Shown: piece by piece, positions 27,048-36,095 of the stretch
How positions within the stretch are numbered: position 1 is the first letter of the stretch
How the letters are laid out: every line of letters begins with the position of its first letter
Origin: DASXMT01 sp963812965
Lineage (GTDB): Bacteria; Actinomycetota; Acidimicrobiia; Acidimicrobiales; RAAP-2
Direction: 5' to 3'
DNA length: 64,000 nt
Assembly: GCA_963812965.1 (NCBI GenBank)
Contig: CAWEXG010000003.1
Location: forward strand, 124,001 to 188,000
Program-made: the position numbers and the translations under genes
Notes under the pieces: model-generated
Told to the model about the DNA's origin: nothing
Databases searched by the model: none
What the model saw: the letters and a program-made list of their open reading frames with translations, nothing else

Positions 27048-28190
27048 TCAGCCTCCCACGTCGACCAGCGCAGCGGCCAGCCTAGGGGCGAGATGGTCAT
27101 AGTCGAAGGATGCTTCGGCTCGCAGCCGTGACGCTTTGCCCAGTTGATCCCGGAACGAACCGTCGCCCAAGAGGCGGCCGATGGCGGCCGTCACCGAGCC
27201 GACATCGCCGGGGCGATGCACGACCAGGCCGGTCTCACCGTCGATCACCGCTTCACCAGCTCCTCCGGACCGTCCTGCCACCTGAGGCACGCCTGCCGCC
27301 GCAGCTTCGAGGAAGACGATGCCGAACCCCTCCTGCTCGAGACCGAGCCATCGATTCCGACATGCCATCACGAAGACGTCTGCCGCACCCACCAGCCGCG
27401 GCAGATCGGCATCCGAAACCGAGCCGAGAAGGCGGGTCGGCGATCCCATCTCGGCAATGCGTACCGCCAGACGCTCGGAGTCCCGGCCCTTGCCTGCGAT
27501 GGCCACGGTGAGGTCGGGGAAGGACGGCTTCAGTCGGGCGGCGGCGTCCACCACCACGTCCATGCCCTTGCGCGGCACCAACCGGCTGACGCTGACCACC
27601 AGCGGCCCGGACACGGGAAGTCCCAGGTCACGACGGGCCTCGATCCGCTGCTCGGGGCTCAGGGGCACGAACCGATCGAGGTCCACACCCGGTGGTATCT
27701 CAACCACCGGCGGCATGTCACGGTTGCGTACGGCCCGGCGCGCCTCGGCAGCCGGGTACCCGCCGGCAGAGATGGCCAGGACGCTGTTCCGCAGCACATA
27801 CGCCACCAGCTCCCGGCTGATCGGAAGACGCCCGGGGACAGCCACTTCCGCACCGTGCAGCACCACGGCATAGGGAATGCCCAACCTCGGTCCGATGACG
27901 GCCAGAGGGAATGCCGGGTCGATCACCACCAGATCGGCGCCGACCGCTGCTGCACTCGCCCGGATCTGCCGCACCAGACCCGGGGTCGGCGCCAGGACCC
28001 GGGAGGCAACCCGCTCGATCCGAACCCCCAAAGCAGCCTGCTCTCGATCGAAACATTCCTGGTCCGGATGGGACGAGGCAGTGAGCACGGCGAACGTGTC
28101 GGGATCGAGACGGCGCCACAGCTCCCACAGGTAGGCCTGGATCCCCCCCACCTTGGGTGGGAAGTCGTTGGTGACGAGGAGATGGGTCAT
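27048..28190 (-). CDS. pimB: GT4 glycosyltransferase, PimB-like (PI-mannoside mannosyltransferase)
   Basis: A GT-B enzyme of 380 residues. It begins MTHLLVTNDFPPKVGGIQAY, the N-terminal donor-side loop of PimB-type enzymes, with VVLHGAEVAVPGRLP, VSVSRLVPRKGMDVVVDA and the donor-binding EGFGIVFLEAAAAGVPQVAG. Actinobacterial PimB' adds the second mannose to phosphatidylinositol mannoside from GDP-mannose at the inner membrane face. Family assignment is solid; the exact acceptor is inferred from similarity to mycobacterial and corynebacterial proteins. The start overlaps the queG stop by 4 nt (ATGA). Confidence 0.83.
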   Translation of the reverse strand: MTHLLVTNDFPPKVGGIQAYLWELWRRLDPDTFAVLTASSHPDQECFDREQAALGVRIERVASRVLAPTPGLVRQIRASAAAVGADLVVIDPAFPLAVIGPRLGIPYAVVLHGAEVAVPGRLPISRELVAYVLRNSVLAISAGGYPAAEARRAVRNRDMPPVVEIPPGVDLDRFVPLSPEQRIEARRDLGLPVSGPLVVSVSRLVPRKGMDVVVDAAARLKPSFPDLTVAIAGKGRDSERLAVRIAEMGSPTRLLGSVSDADLPRLVGAADVFVMACRNRWLGLEQEGFGIVFLEAAAAGVPQVAGRSGGAGEAVIDGETGLVVHRPGDVGSVTAAIGRLLGDGSFRDQLGKASRLRAEASFDYDHLAPRLAAALVDVGG

Positions 28191-29337
28191 GTGCTGCCGA
28201 CCAGATCAGATCGCCCTAGACGCTCGGCGGCCCAGGTCGCGTGCTCACGGATCATGGCATCAGGATCGTCGAGGGCACTTCTGAGGACACGCTCGGTCGA
28301 AGGGTCGTCGCCGTTGCCGGTGTTCCCCAGCGCCACCAGTGCGTTACGCCGGAGGTAACGGGGATCGCGCTCGGGGATATACCAACGCCCGTGGCGCTCC
28401 AGGAGCTCCCCGTCCGATGCGGACAACAGCTCGAGCAGGTCCACCGCTGGTTCCTCGTCCCTGTCGGCGGGCTTCGGCGGTGAACGACGATCGCCCAGAC
28501 GGTTGATCGGGCACACCTGCTGACACTCGTCGCAGCCGTAGATGCGGTCGCCCAGGGCACTCCGAAGCTCCTTGGGAAACGAGCCAGGAGCCTGTACCAG
28601 CCAAGCTAAACAGCGACGGGCATCAACCACGCCAGGGGCCACAATGGCACCGGTCGGACAGGCGGACATGCAGCGGGAGCACGAGCCGCACCCCTCTCCG
28701 TACTCCTCCGGTCGATCCGTGGAAGGCGGAAGGGGTGCATCGGTCACCACCGTTCCCAGAAGACACCACGACCCCAACCCGTGCAGCAACAAGAGCGAAT
28801 TCTTCCGAACCAACCGAGACCGGCCCGATGGGCTGCCGCCCGGTCAACCAGTGCGTTGTCATCGCAGACCACCTTGGCCTGCCACCCGTCAGCGTGAAGA
28901 CGATCAGCCAACGTCGTTAGGACGTCTCGAAGTGGGGCGTAGTGATCCTGCCAGGAGTAGCGGGCCACCCGGCCCATGGGACGGCCGTCCGCCATGGGTG
29001 CGCCGGTCGCTCCATCGTGCCCGGTCGATAGATCGGGGCGTGCTCGGCGATAGTCCCAGGCACCGACCACCAGCGAACGGGCTCCCGGCACGATCCGTTC
29101 AGGGTCGGTCGACCGCTCGGGGTTGCGATACGTGAACTGCATACCGCCGTTGAGACCGGCCGACTTCCGATCGTTGAGATGGGCCCTCGTCTCGAGGAGC
29201 TCGTCCGCTCCGGCGATGCCCACCGCTGCAAGGCCGGCGGCCACGCCCATGGACACGAGGTCTGCAGCGAGGATCGCCGTCGATGAGGCGTCCGGCGTCA
29301 CGTCTGTTGGCAGCACGGGCACGCACCATGCTTGCAC
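28187..29337 (-). pseudogene. queG: Epoxyqueuosine reductase QueG, single-base frameshift
   Basis: QueG reduces epoxyqueuosine in tRNA to queuosine with cobalamin and iron-sulfur clusters. The upstream frame (28744-29337) has the N-terminal region ending HRAGLGWFGR and then nonsense. The downstream frame (28187-28813) resumes at KNSLLLLHGLGSWCLLGTVV and has two 4Fe-4S sites, GCGSCSRCMSACPTGAI and YGCDECQQVCPIN, then HEAT-like helices. One missing base at 28803-28806 (GGA-AG instead of GGA-AAG) explains the break. The exact start among several GTG codons near 29337 is uncertain. Everything else is intact, so an indel error is plausible. Confidence 0.87.
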
Positions 29338-29379
29338 GATCCGCTGGGCGATCCGCTTACTGCCCGGTCGACTGGGCGA

Positions 29380-29643
29380 TCACACCACCTGGCGAACGTG
29401 GCGGACACCGGGGACCAACCCGGCCTGCTCCAGGAGGCGGACGGCCCGGGCCTCCTCGGCATCGACCACCACCGCATCGTCCGGCTCACGGCCGACGATG
29501 AAGCTCACCATGCAGTCATCACACACCGATGTGCGGTGGTGGATGCAGTCGGCACAGTCGATCGTGAACGACTCGGGTGCGGGAACCCGAAGGGAAGGTG
29601 CGGCAACGGGAACGGCAGTGAGGGGCAGGGTTGTTGCAGGCAT
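29380..29643 (-). CDS. Small CxxC protein (87 aa)
   Basis: The ATG at 29641-29643 is preceded by AGGAGG at 7 nt, fixing the start. The protein begins MPATTLPLTAVPVAAPSLRV and then has DCADCIHHRTSVCDDC, a compact set of four cysteines and two histidines that could bind zinc or an iron-sulfur cluster. It continues FIVGREPDDAVVVDAEEARA and an amphipathic helix. I recall similar unnamed proteins in Acidimicrobiia. It lies 42 bp upstream of queG on the same strand. The function is unknown. Confidence 0.68.
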   Translation of the reverse strand: MPATTLPLTAVPVAAPSLRVPAPESFTIDCADCIHHRTSVCDDCMVSFIVGREPDDAVVVDAEEARAVRLLEQAGLVPGVRHVRQVV

Positions 29644-29817
29644 GGAGTGACCTCCTGGAGACGGGCTGCTCGTCGGTTCGTTCATGACACGGCCATGGTG
29701 ACAGGGGGGTGTATCAGTGAGCAGAGAGCAGGGGGGTGGAGCAAGGGCGAGGCCAGAGTAAAGAGGGGGGAACACCCGGAGAACACCTGCAGTCGGCCTC
29801 CGATAACGTCTCGCCTC

Positions 29818-30324
29818 GTGCTTTCGGCCGGCAACCACCCTCGACCGCCGGATCAGCGCCGTACCAGCCGCTGGACCCGTCCGATCCGGGCCATCGCTGG
29901 CGTCGTCGTGGCCATGGTGGCCGTGGTGGGGCTGGCGGTCGGTGCACATCACGGCAACGCCGTGGCCCAGGTGCAGCTCAAGCCGTTCACCGTGTCCCAA
30001 GCCCGACTGGACGACGCCTTTTACCACTGCATCGACGTACAGGCCCGCAGCCTGGTCTCCCCGGACCAACCGATCGCGCTGTCCACCACCAACTTCGGGA
30101 ACTACATCGAGCTCGTCAAGGGCGTCGGGAGCTGGGCCACCCTCGCCGACCCGCCCGGCCGAGCGGTAGCCAAGCTGTCGTTGCGAAGCGTGTCCTCGCC
30201 TGGCGCGTGCCTGGGATCGGTGGTGGTGGCCACCTACCGCCACCCCGGTGGCGGCACCACGGTACGGGTTGGCTCCGGCGCATCGGTTCCTGGGACCGGT
30301 CCTCCTCCGGCACTGCCGCTGTGA
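29818..30324 (+). CDS. Hypothetical single-pass membrane protein (168 aa)
   Basis: The GTG at 29818 gives a short basic N-terminus, one transmembrane helix (RAIAGVVVAMVAVVGLAVGA) and about 125 extracytoplasmic residues including VSQARLDDAFYHCIDVQARS and SVSSPGACLGSVVVATYRHP, with one Cys in each half that could pair. No family is recognised. It precedes a GT-C type glycosyltransferase by about 90 bp on the same strand at the edge of the glycan island and may be a partner. Confidence 0.55.
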   Translation: MLSAGNHPRPPDQRRTSRWTRPIRAIAGVVVAMVAVVGLAVGAHHGNAVAQVQLKPFTVSQARLDDAFYHCIDVQARSLVSPDQPIALSTTNFGNYIELVKGVGSWATLADPPGRAVAKLSLRSVSSPGACLGSVVVATYRHPGGGTTVRVGSGASVPGTGPPPALPL

Positions 30325-30412
30325 TGACCATCGCCCCGCTCTCGGCAGCTTTACTGCCGGGCCGCTCGCGCCGACCAGACCGCTGCCTCCTGCCTCGACC
30401 TCCGAGGACACC

Positions 30413-31948
30413 GTGACCCTCGTCCCCGCCGCCATCGTCTCGATCGTGGTGCTGAGCGCGGCAGGCTGCCTGCCCGTGCTCGCCCTCGTCGGCTTCCGTC
30501 TCCCGTCGATCCCCCTCTTCCCTCTGGCCGGCGCCGTGATCGCCGCTGCTGCCTCGACTGGTTTCGTGGCACTCGGCGGGACCCTCATCGACTGGTTCGT
30601 CGGCATCGCCATCGTCGGCGCCGTGGCCGGAGCGGCACGACTGGTACGGGTAGCCCCCGGGGTTCTTCGAAACGTACGACGCACCAGCAACAGTGACGAC
30701 ACCGTGCCGGGGCATCGACTGGCAGCCGTGGTCGGCGGTCTGCTCATCGCCGGTATCGGGGCCTGGTGTCTCCGAACCCTGGCCACGCCCACCATCGGCT
30801 TCGACACACGCGCCATCTGGCTGTTGCGAGCCGGATGGTTCCTGCACTCTCATCACCAGGCAGTCACCGATCTGCGAAACCCGGCCCTTCTGGTGGGACA
30901 GACCGCCTACCCCCCGTTGGTGAGCGCCTCTGCCGCCGTCGCCTGGGGTGTCACCGGCAATCACGCGATGCGGCTCGGCGTAGTGGTCATTGCCGTGCTC
31001 AACATGGCGGCGTTGGCCGCAGCAGCATGTGCGGTCGTCGAGTGCGGGCGCACGGTTGCCTCCCGACAGTGGGCTCGGCTCCACGACCAGGTGACCGGCA
31101 GTGACCGACAGTGGGCCACTCGGTGGTCGATCACCGCCCCGCTGGTTGTCGGCGTGGTGTCGGCACCACTGCTCATACTCGTCTCCGTCGGGATCACCGA
31201 GCCGTTCCTGACCAACGGCTACGCCGATCCGCTGTGGTCGATCGCCGCCGTCGGTGCCGTCGCCTACGGGCTCCAGCTCAACCTCGACCGTTCCAACCTC
31301 GCTGTTGCCGCCATCCTGGTTGCAGTGGCCGGAATGACCAAGGACGAGGGCGTGAGCACCGCCATCCTCCTCATCGCGTTGATGGTGGTCCGCAGCGTGC
31401 GAGCACTGCCTCCTGATCGTCGTCGACAGCTGTGGTGGAAGCCGGTGGCTGCCGGTGCCGTCGTCGTGACCCTGGTCCTGGCATGGCCGGTGTTGATGCC
31501 GCTGATCGGAGCACGCAACTTCAGTACCACCGGCACGCAGATCAGCGCTTTCCCCCAGCGGGTACGGGTGACCGCCGAGGGCTTCGCCCCATACCTTCAC
31601 GTGCTCCTGTTCGCCGTTCCCGTGGCACTGGTCGGTGGGCTGCTGCTGTCACGTGTGCGACGAGCCGGGAACGTCGGGAACGACTGGTGGGCCTGGGTCG
31701 GGTTGATCTGCGGTCTGGTGGTCGTGGGTACAACGAACCTGATCGGATCAGGCAGCATCGGCTTCACCCGCTATGTGCTCCTAGGGTCGGCGCACCGCGT
31801 CACCGAGTACAGCACCATGATGGCGTGGTGGATCATCGCCGTCTGGGGGGTGGTGGCCAGCTCGGCACCGGCGGTGAGCACGGACGCTTACGAGGTGGAG
31901 CCGGCCACCACGCAGTTGGGCACGTCGTCGTACGGGCCTGACCGGTAG
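30413..31948 (+). CDS. GT-C-like multi-pass membrane glycosyltransferase
   Basis: The 511-residue protein has about 12 hydrophobic segments. The first long loop contains TIGFDTRAIWLLRAGWFLHS, an acidic residue after the first helices as expected for GT-C enzymes, then AYPPLVSASAAVAWG. The motif VAGMTKDEGVSTAILL resembles the K-x-EG helix of lipid-phosphate-sugar dependent transferases. GTG at 30413 follows GAGGA (30403-30407). The family lacks an assigned acceptor here. Its 3' end overlaps the last minus-strand paralog by 61 nt. Confidence 0.72.
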   Translation: MTLVPAAIVSIVVLSAAGCLPVLALVGFRLPSIPLFPLAGAVIAAAASTGFVALGGTLIDWFVGIAIVGAVAGAARLVRVAPGVLRNVRRTSNSDDTVPGHRLAAVVGGLLIAGIGAWCLRTLATPTIGFDTRAIWLLRAGWFLHSHHQAVTDLRNPALLVGQTAYPPLVSASAAVAWGVTGNHAMRLGVVVIAVLNMAALAAAACAVVECGRTVASRQWARLHDQVTGSDRQWATRWSITAPLVVGVVSAPLLILVSVGITEPFLTNGYADPLWSIAAVGAVAYGLQLNLDRSNLAVAAILVAVAGMTKDEGVSTAILLIALMVVRSVRALPPDRRRQLWWKPVAAGAVVVTLVLAWPVLMPLIGARNFSTTGTQISAFPQRVRVTAEGFAPYLHVLLFAVPVALVGGLLLSRVRRAGNVGNDWWAWVGLICGLVVVGTTNLIGSGSIGFTRYVLLGSAHRVTEYSTMMAWWIIAVWGVVASSAPAVSTDAYEVEPATTQLGTSSYGPDR

Positions 31949-33996
31949 TTCGTCGAACCGACGCACGTCTGGAACACATCGGGGGCGATACGGAGAGACG
32001 GCTTGCTCGACGTGCTGACCCCGGTCCACACCCACGCATGGGCCTGGTACTGCGGACGTTCTCCCAGCGCCGCGGTGAGCAGCCCTACCGTGTACGCAGT
32101 GTGCATGCCCTGGTCGTAGGCGGGAAGCTCCGGCTGGTCGGGTACGACCACGGTGGTGACGCCCCATCCGGTCAGTGCTTGACGTACGGCGAGGATGGTG
32201 CTCCTGGTCGGGGTGGGCGTCACCAGGCTGACGGTAGCGTTAGCGAGGGCCTCGAACCCAGCGCGCTCTTTTCCGGCCCGGGCTGCAACACCGGCAGGAC
32301 CGCCGCCACCGGCCATGGCGAAGTGCAGGCGGTCGACCGCCTGCCACGCCATGGAGGTCTGGATGCCGCCGAACGCAGCCGGATAAGCGAACACGACCTG
32401 CCCGTTCGGCAAGCGCGGGGCCACCTGTTGAAACCACTGTGGCAACACCACCGGCCGCATGGCAAGGGGCACGTTGTCTCCGTACGAGGTGGCCATCGGC
32501 ACCAAAGCCACCAGGGCCACCGCTAATGCCGCAACGGCAGCAACGACCCGCCGTTGCGGTAAACCGGTCCTCTGGCGCTGCCCATCGCGGCTCTGTCGAA
32601 CGGACTGTCGAGCTGTCCGGCGGGCCACCAACCGGGCCGTCCACTGCCCCGCCGTCGTATGGACATGATCGATGATCAGACCCAGCGCAACGGACGCACA
32701 GAGGAACGTGATGGCGGCGAACCGGACGGGGACGATGTTCTGGATCACCGGGATCGTGGCCAGCACACGCCAGGGCACCCAGATGCCTCGGTTTCCGCCA
32801 CTGAACACTCCGAGACAGAACGAGGCGGAGACCACACCAACAGCGCCGAACAACCACAGTCGACGATCTCGGTACCAGATCACCGTCCCCGCCACCACGA
32901 CAGCGATCAACCCGGTCGCCAGATAGAACGACTGGGGCATGCCGCTCCCCTGGTAGCCCCCGAGACGCTGCTGGCTGGCGATGACCTGTGACGTAGTCCG
33001 GCCCAGCTGCCAGAAGTTGGGCAGTGAGATGCCGTAGAGACCTGGGGGCTGACCAGGCCATACCGAACCAGCGAAGTGGCTCGGGCCGGCCAACGCGAAC
33101 CACGCCGGATAGGCAAGCAGGACGACGATGGGTATCGCCGCTACCCCCAGACCCACGGCAGCATGCGGTATCCGGCGACGCAGGTCGGCCGGATCCCGGA
33201 GAGCGGCATAAGCCACCAGGAACACGACACCGACCACCCCGGTCAACGCCATGATGGCCAACAGCTCGGTACCCAAGAAGAATTGGAGGACCACCAGCAG
33301 TCCCAGGACCAGACCGACGATGGTCGGTCGGCGTCGTTGCCGCACGAACAGCTCGTCGAGGCAGGCGACGACCAGAGGGGGTACGACCAGCAGTGTGGTC
33401 AACCAACCGGTGGACAGACCGACCACCACGAAGGGCGAGAACCCGAACAGGAGACCGCCGAGAAAGGCGGCCGGCGTCCACGTGACCCACCGGCGCAGCA
33501 GCCAGAACATGGCCAGGGCCGAGAGGGCCGGAGTCAGGGTCGACGCAACGTTCAGGGTGGCCACTGGACCGAACAGCCAGGTCACCGGGGCGAACACGAT
33601 ACCGATGGCCAGCACACCGGTGTTCGACAGCAAGTTGAAGCCACCGGGATGGAACAGCGCGGTGGAGTGGAACAGGTTGTGGCCGTGAGCCAAGGCGTAC
33701 GCCGGCCACTCCAGGAACCAGAGGAAGAGCGAGGCGTCACCGCAGCCACAGGTGGTCGTCGTCGTGGGATGGGCGCTCCACGCGTTCCACCACAACACGA
33801 CAGCGAGCACGAGGTAGACGCCGAACCCGAGCAGCAGTGGAACAGAACGGTGCTCCCACCACGCTCGCTCGTCCCGTCGGGCCGTGCCCGTATCGTGGGG
33901 GCGTTGATGGGAACCGTGATCGGGTCGGCTCGTCGTCATCGTGCCGGACCCGCTTGCCCGGTCCGGCCCACCCGGTCCTGTCAACACGCCGCTCAT
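31888..33996 (-). CDS. Paralog A of the CxCGD/HGHN membrane protein family (GT-C-like)
   Basis: About 702 residues. Order of parts: basic N-terminus, one helix (LLLGFGVYLVLAVVLWWNAW), a loop with TTTCGCGDASLFLWFLEW and ALAHGHN, then nine or so helices (LLRRWVTWTPAAFLGGLLFG), AYPAWFALAGPSHF, GGYQGSGMP, a penultimate helix, a charged cytoplasmic loop, a last helix (AVAALAVALVALVPMATS) and a soluble tail of about 200 residues with PVVLPQWFQQVAPRLPNGQ, WQAVDRLHFAMAGGGGP and a terminal CVG...NCVV Cys pair. The Asp of CGCGD fits the catalytic Asp of a GT-C first loop. ATG at 33996 overlaps paralog B's stop (ATGA). Function is inferred only from topology and context. Confidence 0.72.
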   Translation of the reverse strand: MSGVLTGPGGPDRASGSGTMTTSRPDHGSHQRPHDTGTARRDERAWWEHRSVPLLLGFGVYLVLAVVLWWNAWSAHPTTTTTCGCGDASLFLWFLEWPAYALAHGHNLFHSTALFHPGGFNLLSNTGVLAIGIVFAPVTWLFGPVATLNVASTLTPALSALAMFWLLRRWVTWTPAAFLGGLLFGFSPFVVVGLSTGWLTTLLVVPPLVVACLDELFVRQRRRPTIVGLVLGLLVVLQFFLGTELLAIMALTGVVGVVFLVAYAALRDPADLRRRIPHAAVGLGVAAIPIVVLLAYPAWFALAGPSHFAGSVWPGQPPGLYGISLPNFWQLGRTTSQVIASQQRLGGYQGSGMPQSFYLATGLIAVVVAGTVIWYRDRRLWLFGAVGVVSASFCLGVFSGGNRGIWVPWRVLATIPVIQNIVPVRFAAITFLCASVALGLIIDHVHTTAGQWTARLVARRTARQSVRQSRDGQRQRTGLPQRRVVAAVAALAVALVALVPMATSYGDNVPLAMRPVVLPQWFQQVAPRLPNGQVVFAYPAAFGGIQTSMAWQAVDRLHFAMAGGGGPAGVAARAGKERAGFEALANATVSLVTPTPTRSTILAVRQALTGWGVTTVVVPDQPELPAYDQGMHTAYTVGLLTAALGERPQYQAHAWVWTGVSTSSKPSLRIAPDVFQTCVGSTNYRSGPYDDVPNCVVAGSTS

Positions 33997-36095
33997 CTCT
34001 GTAGCTCCGCAGCAGCCAGCACACAGTTCGGAACCGCCTCGGGGGAAATGGACGCCCGGCTCGACACTCCCACACACGTCTGGAACGCCTGCGGAGAGAT
34101 CGATACCGGAGTATCCAGCACCTTCACCCCGTCCCACACCCATGCATCCGCCTGATGGCGGGGCGCCCTCCCCACAGCGGCAGTGAGCAACCCCACGGCA
34201 GAAGCGACGTGGTTGTCCTGCTCGTATACGGGGAGCCCCGGCTGATCAGGAACGACGATGGTGGTCACTCCCCAGACGGCGAGGGCGTGACGAACCGCGT
34301 CGATCGTGCTGGCGGTGGCGGTGGGCGCCGGTCCGAACGAGAAGGATGCCGCACCGATCATCGTGAAGCCCTGGCGAGCAGATCCCGCCCGAGCGGCGAT
34401 CCCCTGAGGGCCCCCGCCATCAGGAATGGCGTAGTGCATGCCGTCGATGGCCTGCCAACTCAAGTCTGACTGCAGTCCGGAGGACGATGCCGGAATGGCC
34501 AGGACGACCTGGCCACTGGGTAGATGCGGCGCCACTTCGGTGAACCACCGAGGTACGACCACCGGAGTGGCAGTGAGGGGCACCTTGCCTATGAACGACG
34601 TAATCAAGGGGACCAGCGCTACCAGAACAACAGCGAGAGCAGCGGCGGCAGCAGTGGCACGAACGCCGACACCGGCTGGGGCGGAATGCTCTGTCGAGCC
34701 GGCAGTCCCATGCCCGGTGCGAGCGCCGACCGACTGGACCCACCGGGTCACCGTGGTGTGAGTACGGTCGACGACGATGCCGAGCATGACGGCGGCACAG
34801 AGGACGGTCATCGCCGTGAAACGGGAGGGCATGACGTTCTTGACCATCGGGATGTGCACCAACACGCGCCAGGGCACCCAGTATGTATTGGCGATGGACA
34901 AGGAGAGCGCCACCGACGCCAACCCCACCACCCCGAAGAACCAGAGACGGCGATCGCGGTGCCAGATGACAACGCCTGCGGCCAATACCACCAACAGGCC
35001 GATGCCCAGATAGGTGGGGTCGGGCATGCCTGGTCCCTGGTACCCCCCGACGCGACGTTGGGCATCCACCACGCTGGCCGGGTCGAACGTCAGGTGCCAG
35101 TAGTTGGCCAACGAGGTGCCACCCACGCCGGGAGACACCGTCGGCCAGATGAGCCCGGAGAGGTGGGCTGGACCGTCCAGCGCGAACCACACCGGGTAGG
35201 CCAGCAGCACCGCGCCGACAACCGCTGCCGCGCCGAGACCGACGCACGCGTGCCGGGCACGACGGCGAAGGTCAGCCCCATCGCGCACTGCAGCGTAGAG
35301 CGTGACGACGACGATCCCCACGGCAGCGGTGAGCACCGTGATGATCAACATCTCCGTGCCCACGAAGAACTGGAGCACGACGAGGACAGCGAGCACCACC
35401 CCGACGGCGACCGGGCGCCGTCGCTGACGGACCAACAGCTCGTCCAGACAGGCCACCATCAAGGGTGGGATGACGAGGACCGCGTTCATGAGGTGTGCGC
35501 CGATCAGGGCGTAGAGCACGAAGGACGAGAACCCGTAACACAAGCCAGCGACGAAGGCAGCGGGCGTCCACGACACCCACCGGCGCACCAGCCAGAACAT
35601 GGTCAGAGCCGAGAGGGCCAGGGCCAGGGTCGATACAACGTTCAGAGTGGCCACCGGACCGAACAGCCAGGTCACCGGGGCGAGCACGATACCGACGGCC
35701 AGCTCGCTGGTGTTGTCGAGCAGGTTGACGCCGCCCGGGTGGAACATGGCTGTGGAGTACAGCGGGTTGTGCCCGTGGGCCAGCGCGTAGGCCGGCCACT
35801 CCAGGAACCAGGTGAACAGCGAGGCGTCGCCACACCCGCAGGTCGTCACCGTCGTCGGGTGCGAGCTCCACACGCTCCACCACAACACGACGGAGAGCAC
35901 GAGGTAAGCACCGAATCCGAAGAGCAGCGGAGCAGCGCTATGTTCCCGCCAGCTCTGCCAGCCCCGCCGACCCTGACGGTCCACGCCCGTGTCGTGCGCT
36001 CGTGTATCAGCGACCCGGTCAGGACGGACCGTCGTGATCGTGTCTGATCCGTCCACCCGGTCCACTCCACCCGGTCCCGTCAACGCAACCCTCAC
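33993..36095 (-). CDS. Paralog B of the CxCGD/HGHN membrane protein family (GT-C-like)
   Basis: About 700 residues with the same layout as paralog A: TTVTTCGCGDASLFTWFLEW, LAHGHNPLYSTAMFHPGGVN, LLRRW-like VRRWVSWTPAAFVAGLCYGF, CLDELLVRQRRRP, AYPVWFALDGPAHL, GGYQGPGMP, YWVPWRVLVHIPMV. The tail has VVVPRWFTEVAPHLPSGQVV, WQAIDGMHYAIPDGGGP and the terminal QTCVG...PNCVLA pair. GTG at 36095 overlaps the stop of paralog C (GTGA). The cytoplasmic linker before the last helix (near HTTVTRWVQSVG) is short and has no tandem repeat, unlike C, D and F. Confidence 0.72.
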   Translation of the reverse strand: MRVALTGPGGVDRVDGSDTITTVRPDRVADTRAHDTGVDRQGRRGWQSWREHSAAPLLFGFGAYLVLSVVLWWSVWSSHPTTVTTCGCGDASLFTWFLEWPAYALAHGHNPLYSTAMFHPGGVNLLDNTSELAVGIVLAPVTWLFGPVATLNVVSTLALALSALTMFWLVRRWVSWTPAAFVAGLCYGFSSFVLYALIGAHLMNAVLVIPPLMVACLDELLVRQRRRPVAVGVVLAVLVVLQFFVGTEMLIITVLTAAVGIVVVTLYAAVRDGADLRRRARHACVGLGAAAVVGAVLLAYPVWFALDGPAHLSGLIWPTVSPGVGGTSLANYWHLTFDPASVVDAQRRVGGYQGPGMPDPTYLGIGLLVVLAAGVVIWHRDRRLWFFGVVGLASVALSLSIANTYWVPWRVLVHIPMVKNVMPSRFTAMTVLCAAVMLGIVVDRTHTTVTRWVQSVGARTGHGTAGSTEHSAPAGVGVRATAAAAALAVVLVALVPLITSFIGKVPLTATPVVVPRWFTEVAPHLPSGQVVLAIPASSSGLQSDLSWQAIDGMHYAIPDGGGPQGIAARAGSARQGFTMIGAASFSFGPAPTATASTIDAVRHALAVWGVTTIVVPDQPGLPVYEQDNHVASAVGLLTAAVGRAPRHQADAWVWDGVKVLDTPVSISPQAFQTCVGVSSRASISPEAVPNCVLAAAELQR

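Noticed and set aside
34524..36047. Long plus-strand open frame (507 codons) opposite paralog B, and similar ones at 33076-34155 and 32240-33709
   Set aside because: These are shadows of high-GC coding sequence: rich in Arg, His, Gln and Asp, no domain, and they mirror intact conserved membrane proteins.
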